This document shows positions 8,901-13,975 of a DNA stretch of 22,568 bases, piece by piece (position 1 is the first letter of the stretch; every line of letters begins with the position of its first letter). Under the pieces are notes generated by a model. The model ran no database searches. It was not told the origin of the DNA and worked only from the letters and a program-made list of their open reading frames with translations. Where the stretch lies: the NCBI GenBank assembly GCA_002371785.1, contig DFGU01000077.1, forward strand, positions 9,565-32,132, in the 5' to 3' direction. Position numbers and translations under genes: made by a program. Origin of the DNA: Bacteroidales bacterium UBA3742. GTDB taxonomy: Bacteria > Bacteroidota > Bacteroidia > Bacteroidales > Paludibacteraceae.

Positions 8901-8932
8901 AAAATGCTTCCCGTTCAGGAAGCATTTTTTTA
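8901..8932. terminator. Bidirectional terminator between dnaA and the amylase gene
   Basis: AAAATGCTTCC (8901-8911), loop CGTTCA, GGAAGCATTTT (8918-8928), then more T. The arms carry A-runs and T-runs on both sides, so the hairpin can end dnaA (plus) and the convergent amylase gene (minus). Confidence 0.9.
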
Positions 8933-8957
8933 TGTGATACTATCGTGTCCCTTGGTC

Positions 8958-11267
8958 TTATTTCACCGCTTGACCTTGTACCGTATAGACTTGCTCGTCT
9001 TGCCGGATGTAGATCTGGCCTTCTTTGAGCACTTTGGTGGTCTGCTGCGGATTGTCCTGAACGGCGGGCACGTTGGTCGGCTCATCGGCATCTACGGTGT
9101 ACCAAACGCCTGCATGGTCGCGGTTGGCCCATGCGCATTGCCAGCGCTTGCCGGCCGGTGCGGCTACCATCGGTGCATCCAGAGGATTGCAGTCGTAGCC
9201 GAGCTTGAGGAAGAGTTGTCCGTTCGTTCCCTGGATGAGTGCGGTATAGTAGTTGTCGCCCTCGGCGCCGGAGCCGGCCCAGTCCTGAACAACGGTGGAT
9301 TCGCTATGTACGCCTACGGCACGACGTGCCTGGATAAAGGCCTTGCACTCAGCCTTGTAGTTGTGCCAGTACGGATACATCACGCACGGTACACCCGGCA
9401 TTGAGAGCAGGTATGCCAGCGCCTGATGGGCCTGACGGTCGTCGATGGTGTTGGCGTGGTAGTTGAGCGACTTGCCCTCCTCGTGGAACGAGTCGTGGTT
9501 GTCGCAGAACGTCACGGCGTATTTCTTGTACGGACCGTAGATGAGCGTATTGCCGTTGTTCTTGAGGTTCTGCAACTTATACTCACGGATAGCGGCGTCG
9601 TAGATGGTGAACTTACCCGGGAAGTCAAAGACGTAGGTCGAGTAGTTGGCATCCTGTAGGTACCCCAGTTGCTTGTCTATATCGCCGTCAAAGAGCTCGG
9701 CTACAGAGAAATAGGGTGCGCTGGCGCGGTTATAGTCGTTCAGGTGCGAACCGTGAATACCCTTCATGAAGTCGTAGCGGAAGCCGTCGTAACCGATACT
9801 GTCGCGCATCCAGGTCAGGAAAGCACGGCTCATCTCGCGTACCTCTTTCTTCTTGTGCGCCCAGTCGCGCGAGTACATGCAGTTGAACTCCGACTCGGCC
9901 CACCAGGTCTCGCCGCCCTGGTAGCTGACCTTCATCTCGTCTTCCTCCAGGTCGGTGTTGTCGTTGTAGCCGCAGTCGTTGCCATAGACGTTCTTCTTGC
10001 CGTAGAACATCTCGTCGCCCTTGCATATCCAGGTGTAGTTGGGGTTGAACTGACCATAGCGGCCGAAGTCCATCGTGCCCCAGGTGCACCAGTTGTAGTT
10101 CGGACCGGTATATTCGTCCGGGTGGCTGGCGCTGGAGTGGTTGAGCACGATGTCGGCGATCACCTTGGCACCGCCCTGATGCAGGTTCTGGATCAGGTTC
10201 TGTAGGTCCTGACCGCTACCCCAAGGCGAGTGACCTTGCGTGCCGTTAGACACTTGTCCCTGCTTGCTGTAGTTGATGGGCAGGTAACCCGTGTAGTCGG
10301 CCGTCTCCTGCGACGGAGCGAGCCATACCAGGTCGAAGTTGGCAGCTATCTCAGCTGCTTCGGCATTCAGCGCACTCCATTTCACGTCGCCAAACTGGGT
10401 GTATTCCTCACCCGTATTGCCTACGTGTGCCCAGTAGAAGGCCTGGAGCATGACGTCGGTGTTCTGGTCCTTCACGGGCGAATCGTATAGTGTCGATTGC
10501 TTGGGATTATTCGGATATTGAACCGTCAGACTCATCGTGGTGGTGTCGAGCGCAAAGATATAGTCTCCTCCGATCGTGGTGATCAGCGCACAGTTGCTTT
10601 GGTTGTCGCTGCCGAAGGTCCAGCCGGTATGGTTGGCTTGGGTCATCATGCCGCTGTTGCCGTACCAGGTCTCGTAGCCCTGGAGCTTGAAGACGTACTC
10701 CTTGCCGGCAGGCAGCTGGACGGTGGCATATACCGTGTTGGCTTCGCCGCCCTGTTGCGGGGCAAAGGCCTGACCTGCCCATTCGTTGAAGTCGCCCTTG
10801 ACGAACCAGTGGTACTCCGGTTCGGGCTCCGGTTGCGGCTCTTCGCCCTTGCGGTAGAGCGTGAGTTCGCAGCCGTTCTCCGCGCTCTGCGGCACGAAGA
10901 TATAGGCGTCTGTCGCGATGCTTACCAGGCCGCTCAGATAGGCTGCCGAGTAGTGCGAGGCGTTCTGCAGGTTGGCCGAACCCCATGTGCCTTGACCCCA
11001 CATATCTGTTCCGTTGAGCACGGCCATGTATGACGGCCCGTTCCAGTGACTTGGCAGCGCAGCTACCCATAGGTTGGCTTGCTCGGCCGGTTGCATCTCT
11101 ACGACCTCCGACCAGCACTCGTTACCGATCACGAGCATCATCTTTGCTTCGTTCCACTGCGTTTGGGAATTGTCGAAATACATAGTACCTCCGCCGAAAG
11201 ACCAGGTCTCGGCCTGTGCCATGATGGCCATCATTGTCACGATGGACAATACGATAGATTTTTTCAT
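8958..11267 (-). CDS. Secreted alpha-amylase-type GH13 glycoside hydrolase with N-terminal starch-binding-like domains
   Basis: The protein (769 residues) probably hydrolyses alpha-1,4 glucan. The signal peptide is MKKSIVLSIVTMMAIMAQA. Residues about 20-130 form a beta-rich module, then a PEPEPE linker and a second module (YHWFVKGDFNEWAGQAFAPQ to MSLTVQYPN) that resembles SusE/SusF-like carbohydrate-binding domains. The GH13 barrel begins near TDVMLQAFYWAHVG. Conserved region I is VIADIVLNHSS; the nucleophile is Asp499 in GYDGFRYDFMKG, the acid/base Glu524 in SVAELFDG, and the transition-state Asp592 in VTFCDNHDS. All three catalytic residues are present. The last 20 residues (VYTVQGQAVK at the end) have the look of a degenerate Bacteroidales secretion-system C-terminal tail. 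It stands alone, without susC/susD neighbours. Exact substrate preference (starch, glycogen, maltodextrin) is not readable. Confidence 0.93.
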   Translation of the reverse strand: MKKSIVLSIVTMMAIMAQAETWSFGGGTMYFDNSQTQWNEAKMMLVIGNECWSEVVEMQPAEQANLWVAALPSHWNGPSYMAVLNGTDMWGQGTWGSANLQNASHYSAAYLSGLVSIATDAYIFVPQSAENGCELTLYRKGEEPQPEPEPEYHWFVKGDFNEWAGQAFAPQQGGEANTVYATVQLPAGKEYVFKLQGYETWYGNSGMMTQANHTGWTFGSDNQSNCALITTIGGDYIFALDTTTMSLTVQYPNNPKQSTLYDSPVKDQNTDVMLQAFYWAHVGNTGEEYTQFGDVKWSALNAEAAEIAANFDLVWLAPSQETADYTGYLPINYSKQGQVSNGTQGHSPWGSGQDLQNLIQNLHQGGAKVIADIVLNHSSASHPDEYTGPNYNWCTWGTMDFGRYGQFNPNYTWICKGDEMFYGKKNVYGNDCGYNDNTDLEEDEMKVSYQGGETWWAESEFNCMYSRDWAHKKKEVREMSRAFLTWMRDSIGYDGFRYDFMKGIHGSHLNDYNRASAPYFSVAELFDGDIDKQLGYLQDANYSTYVFDFPGKFTIYDAAIREYKLQNLKNNGNTLIYGPYKKYAVTFCDNHDSFHEEGKSLNYHANTIDDRQAHQALAYLLSMPGVPCVMYPYWHNYKAECKAFIQARRAVGVHSESTVVQDWAGSGAEGDNYYTALIQGTNGQLFLKLGYDCNPLDAPMVAAPAGKRWQCAWANRDHAGVWYTVDADEPTNVPAVQDNPQQTTKVLKEGQIYIRQDEQVYTVQGQAVK

Positions 11268-11308
11268 GATATCAGTTGTGTTGTTTTAGTTCATTCTTTC
11301 GAATCGCC

Positions 11309-11341
11309 TGCAAATTTACTACAAATTTTTCAAATTTGCAA
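11309..11341 (-). promoter_or_regulatory. Amylase promoter overlapping an inverted repeat
   Basis: On the minus strand TTGC (11341-11338) and TAAATTTG (11318-11311) form the -33 and -7 elements, 19 nt apart. The same segment is bracketed by TGCAAATTT (11309-11317) and AAATTTGCA (11332-11340), a 9-bp inverted repeat that could be an operator for a starch-responsive regulator. Part of this symmetry is inherent in the promoter elements, so the operator reading is tentative. Confidence 0.6.
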
Positions 11342-11440
11342 GATTTAGACGTAAAAAAATCAAAAATGCTGGCATAATTTGTGTTTTTACGGCTAAAGAT
11401 TGGAGTTTGCACAACAGTGCGAACGGAAATTCGGGGGGAC

Positions 11441-11466
11441 CCTGCTTAATTTTTTTATTAAGTAGG
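11441..11466. repeat. 10-bp stem-loop in the amylase-Abi spacer
   Basis: CCTGCTTAAT (11441-11450), six T, ATTAAGTAGG (11457-11466). Ten pairs including one G-T. It opens the repeat cluster described next. The function is unknown; it is not followed by a clear T-run on either strand. Confidence 0.6.
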
Positions 11467-11547
11467 GAGGACCGAATTTACTACAAATTCCAAGGGGCGT
11501 GCCGAAATTACTACAAAATCGTAGGGAGGACCGAAATTACTACAAAA
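11462..11547. repeat. Three about 30-bp tandem units derived from a promoter-like sequence
   Basis: CCGAATTTACTACAAA (11472-11487) and CCGAAATTACTACAAAA (11502-11517 and 11531-11547) recur every 30 bp or so. Two units are led by GTAGGGAGGA (11462, 11521). On the minus strand each reads TTTGTAGTAATTTCGG, close to the amylase promoter's TTTGTAGTAAATTTGC. The 521-bp spacer between the amylase and Abi genes (11268-11788) holds this cluster, the amylase promoter and the Abi promoter and leader; I see no gene in it. Confidence 0.75.
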
Positions 11548-11663
11548 ATTTGGAATATGCAAGATTTTGACCGAAAAAATATCATCTATGCTCTCATAAT
11601 TGTGTGAAAAACAACCAAAATAGGAAAAAAATGCACTTTCCAGTAATTTTTTTGCTCAAAAAC

Positions 11664-11694
11664 TTGCACAATTGAAAAAAAAGCAGTACTTTTG
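11664..11694 (+). promoter_or_regulatory. Promoter of the Abi remnant, dnaA-like
   Basis: TTG at 11664-11666 and TACTTTTG at 11687-11694, spaced by 20 nt. It shares AAAAAAAAGCAGTACTTTTGCA almost exactly with the dnaA promoter. Confidence 0.8.
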
Positions 11695-11704
11695 CACTCG
11701 ATAT

Positions 11705-11747
11705 GACCTCCCACGCTTCCCGTTAGATCAGCGCACCCGGGGAGGTC
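11705..11747 (+). promoter_or_regulatory. Structured 5' leader or small RNA upstream of the Abi remnant
   Basis: GACCTCCC (11705-11712) pairs perfectly with GGGAGGTC (11740-11747) and encloses 27 nt. TTCGAGTTTTTAA follows, so this could act as a terminator/attenuator or as the end of a small RNA transcribed from the promoter at 11664-11694. I do not recognise it as a known RNA family. Confidence 0.5.
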
Positions 11748-11788
11748 TTCGAGTTTTTAATGGGCATACCCCACCAATTATTTAGGAA

Positions 11789-12175
11789 ATGAAATACCAG
11801 AAACAACCTCTTTCTATTGCAGAACAGATAGCCAAATTAGAAGGACGAGGATTGCTATTTAAGGACAAGAATTTGGCTGCGAAGTATCTGAGCAATATCA
11901 GTTATTATCGTTTGCGCGCATATACATATCCGTTCCAAGACAATGATGATCCGAACATGGACCACCAGTTTATTCGCGAGGATATTACGTTCCAGGACAT
12001 CATTGACTTGTACGTATTTGATCGACGCTTGCGTTCGTTGGTCTTCAATGAATTGGAGAAATGGTTGCGTTACAATATTGCTTGTATCGGTCTGATGCGC
12101 AAGGACGCAGACCCCAATCAGGAGATTGAGGCAATCCTCCAGCACAATCCTCACGGGTTGTGCTTTTTTTTGTAA
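11789..12175 (+). pseudogene. Truncated Abi_2-family (AbiD/AbiF-type) abortive-infection protein
   Basis: The 128-residue product opens like AbiD/AbiF phage-exclusion proteins: KYQKQPLSIAEQIAKLEGRG, then KYLSNISYYRLRAYTYPFQD and FQDIIDLYVFDRRLRSLVFN, followed by ELEKWLRYNIACI. These proteins are usually about 300 residues, so roughly the last 60 percent is absent. The final residues NPHGLCFFL are encoded by a terminator hairpin and its T-run (12141-12171), not by Abi sequence. The reading frame itself is intact up to that point. I infer a 3' deletion or replacement that joined the gene to the promoter repeat of the next module. It has a good promoter and leader, so a short protein may still be made. 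AbiD/AbiF function depends on the full RNA-linked protein, so activity is doubtful. Confidence 0.75.
12141..12171 (+). terminator. Terminator embedded in the end of the Abi remnant
   Basis: AGCACAATCC (12141-12150), loop TCAC, GGGTTGTGCT (12155-12164), one T-G wobble, followed by T8. It lies inside the open frame, three codons before the stop. Confidence 0.85.
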
Positions 12176-12224
12176 ATCTTTTACAAAAATTTGCATATGT
12201 CAGATTTTTTCCGTACCTTTGCAG
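12164..12224 (+). repeat. Promoter repeat copy 1 (drives the toxin-antitoxin pair)
   Basis: This 61-bp segment is the T-run of the previous terminator, the near-palindrome TGTAAATCTTTTACA, then a full promoter: TTTG (12190-12193), 20 nt, TACCTTTG (12214-12221). It matches copy 2 at 12921-12980 at every position except one substitution and one indel in the palindrome centre. Confidence 0.92.
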
Positions 12225-12249
12225 CGGAATTTAAAAAACTGTAGTTAAA

Positions 12250-12480
12250 ATGAGTTACATGCAGATGGCACAACTGGACGTGCTCAACCTTATTAAGGGC
12301 ATCCGGACGGAAGCTGACTATGCAGACTTCCGCGACATGCTTGCGCGCTATTTTGCCGATAAGGCTCAGAAGCAAATAGATGCCCTGTGGGAGAAAGGCG
12401 CAATCAATGAGCAGACTATTGAGGCATGGGGTAATGAACGAATGAGAACTCCCTATCGGTATGCGGTACATCGTTCTTGA
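12250..12480 (+). CDS. Putative antitoxin of a PIN-domain toxin-antitoxin pair
   Basis: A 76-residue, mostly helical, acidic protein (LDVLNLIKGIRTEADYADFR, YFADKAQKQIDALWEKGAIN). No classical DNA-binding fold is obvious. Its position is typical of an antitoxin: promoter-proximal, short, and overlapping the PIN toxin gene by 20 bp (12461-12480). Small proteins of this shape in front of PIN genes are familiar from Bacteroidota. The assignment rests on context more than on the sequence. The ATG at 12250 follows an A-rich leader; Met4 is an alternative. Confidence 0.7.
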   Translation: MSYMQMAQLDVLNLIKGIRTEADYADFRDMLARYFADKAQKQIDALWEKGAINEQTIEAWGNERMRTPYRYAVHRS

Positions 12481-12865
12481 TACCAATTGTCTGTTGCAGG
12501 CGCTACCATCCAAGAGTCTGTATCATAAAATCTGGGCGGATATCTTAGATGGTAAGATTAGTTTGTGCGTAAATACCGACATTTTAGAAGAATACGAAGA
12601 GATACTTTCTCTGAAAGTTACTCCTGAGATTGCACATAATGTGGTAGAGGCTATTGCTAATCTAACCACAACTACCTATCAAAACACATATGTCCATTTC
12701 GAATTGCTACCTGCCGATTCGGATGACAACAAGTTTGTGGACTGCGCAATAGCCTCCGATGCCGAGTATATTGTAACGAATGATAAACATTTTAACCCGC
12801 TCAAGGACATTCCTTGGCCGAAGGTTGAAATTATTAAGATAACTGAGTTTATCAAGCAACTATAA
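12461..12865 (+). CDS. PIN-domain ribonuclease, toxin of a type II toxin-antitoxin pair
   Basis: A 134-residue PIN domain, a metal-dependent RNase fold. The four acidic clusters are visible: Asp7 in YIVLDTNCLLQAL, Glu43/Glu44 in NTDILEEYEEIL, Asp88/Asp89 in PADSDDNKFVDCAI, and Asp108 in YIVTNDKHFNPL. The length is full for the 'putative toxin, PIN family' group. As a toxin it would cleave a cellular RNA (tRNA, rRNA or mRNA) unless bound by the upstream protein. Its start lies within the antitoxin gene in another frame, so the two are translationally coupled. It is immediately upstream of the tRNA-Ala unit. The fold is secure; the toxin role is inferred from context. Confidence 0.85.
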   Translation: MRYIVLDTNCLLQALPSKSLYHKIWADILDGKISLCVNTDILEEYEEILSLKVTPEIAHNVVEAIANLTTTTYQNTYVHFELLPADSDDNKFVDCAIASDAEYIVTNDKHFNPLKDIPWPKVEIIKITEFIKQL

Positions 12866-12898
12866 CCCCTCGTCCCTCCCCTGACGTAAACCCAAAAG

Positions 12899-12928
12899 AT
12901 TTGCATCCCACCGGTGCAGATTTTTTTT
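12899..12928 (+). terminator. Terminator after the PIN gene
   Basis: ATTTGCATC (12899-12907), loop CCACC, GGTGCAGAT (12913-12921), two G-T wobbles, followed by T7. Confidence 0.75.
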
Positions 12929-12980
12929 GTAAATATTTACAAAAATTTGCATATGTCAGATTTTTTCCGTACCTTTGCAG
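12921..12980 (+). repeat. Promoter repeat copy 2 (drives tRNA-Ala)
   Basis: A 60-bp near-identical copy of 12164-12224. It includes the palindrome TTTGTAAATATTTACAAA, -33 TTTG (12946-12949), 20 nt and -7 TACCTTTG (12970-12977). Transcription would start about 25 nt before the tRNA; the short leader contains a GCGCGC-rich hairpin (TGCGCGC with GCGCGCA). Confidence 0.92.
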
Positions 12981-13006
12981 GCAGTTTTGCGCGCAAGCCG
13001 CGCGCA

Positions 13007-13080
13007 GGGGTATTAGCTCATCTGGCTAGAGCGCAACACTGGCAGTGTTGAGGTGAGCGGTTCGAGTCCGCTATACTCCA
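13007..13080 (+). tRNA. tRNA-Ala, anticodon GGC
   Basis: A 74-nt cloverleaf. The acceptor arm GGGGTAT (13007-13013) pairs with ATACTCC (13073-13079); the third pair is G3-U70, the universal alanine identity element. The anticodon arm is CAACA, loop CTGGCAG, TGTTG, giving anticodon GGC (codon GCC). The T loop TTCGAGT is standard. The discriminator is A and the CCA end is not encoded. No terminator is visible between the tRNA and the HNH gene that starts 38 nt downstream, so the two may share a transcript. Confidence 0.97.
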
Positions 13081-13117
13081 CAAAAAAATGAGAGTGAATT
13101 ATACTTAGAAAATCGCC

Positions 13118-13975
13118 ATGATAGACTCTTCCTTTTTATACAAAAAACTCGTGGACAAGTCCACCTTGTTTCAGGGATTTAGTATCCCTGTGAAGTACCA
13201 GCCGTTGTTCTTGCAATTATGTGAGGGTATGCTCGTTCATGGTGAGTCTATGATGGTCAAGATTCTAATTGATGGCGAGCTGTTCGATGCAGAATGGAAG
13301 AATCAAGCGTTCGACCAAAGCAAGTACGCCGGACATGCAGATGTTATGCAATTCCGCTATTCAGAAAAATCTCCCATCGCCGACAAACTTCGCCAAATCT
13401 TCCGGACTACGTATAATTTTGTGCAAGGTGCGCTCAATGATCCGGATCGTCCCAAGAAACAGACTATCCGTATTCCGGAAGAGTTGCAAGAGTACATCGT
13501 CATTTCGGCGACTTCTCAACCAGATGTCTTCGCTTTTGATTGCGTGACCAATGCGGATCAAGTAGAGGTGCAGAAAGAGATCAAGACTATCTCCGAAGAA
13601 ACGTTCGAGGAGTGGAGCGGTCCTAAACAGGACAAGACTTCTGGATATACATATTCATCTTCTTTGCATAAGATTCGTAAATTGGATCATAGCATTGGAG
13701 AGTCGCTCAAACATTTGTACGATTATCGCTGCCAAGTAACAGGAGAGAAGGTTGGCGATCAATACGCTGTTGAGGTAGTTGAGGCGCACCATATCAATCC
13801 GTTCACAATCAGTATGAACAACGATACTGACAATATCATTATTCTGTCGCCATCTTTCCATCGTATCGTTCACAAGGCAAAGCCTGTCTTCGACTACAAC
13901 AAATTGAGTTTTGTATTTCCGAACGGTGTAATCGAAAAGGTCAATCTTAACAAGCATTTAGGTGGCGTATTGTGA
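13118..13975 (+). CDS. HNH endonuclease, first gene of a putative defence operon
   Basis: The protein has 285 residues. The C-terminal third contains an HNH (beta-beta-alpha metal) nuclease: YRCQVTGEKVGDQYAVEVVE, then EAHHINP with His224/His225, Asn239 in DTDNIIILSP, and His248/His252 in FHRIVHK. The first position has a single Cys (CQVTG) and not a CxxC, so this is the non-zinc-clamped subtype. The N-terminal 180 residues (MIDSSFLYKKLVDKSTLFQG onward) are unrecognised and probably bind DNA or a partner. The gene ends in a GTGA overlap with the helicase gene, so the two are translationally coupled. AT-richer codon use than the core genes suggests transfer. No promoter was seen between it and the tRNA. 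A restriction-type endonuclease without a linked methylase is the closest general description. Confidence 0.85.
   Translation: MIDSSFLYKKLVDKSTLFQGFSIPVKYQPLFLQLCEGMLVHGESMMVKILIDGELFDAEWKNQAFDQSKYAGHADVMQFRYSEKSPIADKLRQIFRTTYNFVQGALNDPDRPKKQTIRIPEELQEYIVISATSQPDVFAFDCVTNADQVEVQKEIKTISEETFEEWSGPKQDKTSGYTYSSSLHKIRKLDHSIGESLKHLYDYRCQVTGEKVGDQYAVEVVEAHHINPFTISMNNDTDNIIILSPSFHRIVHKAKPVFDYNKLSFVFPNGVIEKVNLNKHLGGVL

Noticed and set aside
11407..11607. 66-codon plus-strand frame in the amylase-Abi spacer
   Set aside because: It consists of the tandem promoter-like repeats; the repeated NYYKI/NYYKF peptides are a by-product.
11705..11747. Known small RNA (SRP RNA, 6S RNA or riboswitch)
   Set aside because: The hairpin lacks the GGAAGGNAGC SRP core and the length of 6S RNA, and I recognise no riboswitch consensus.
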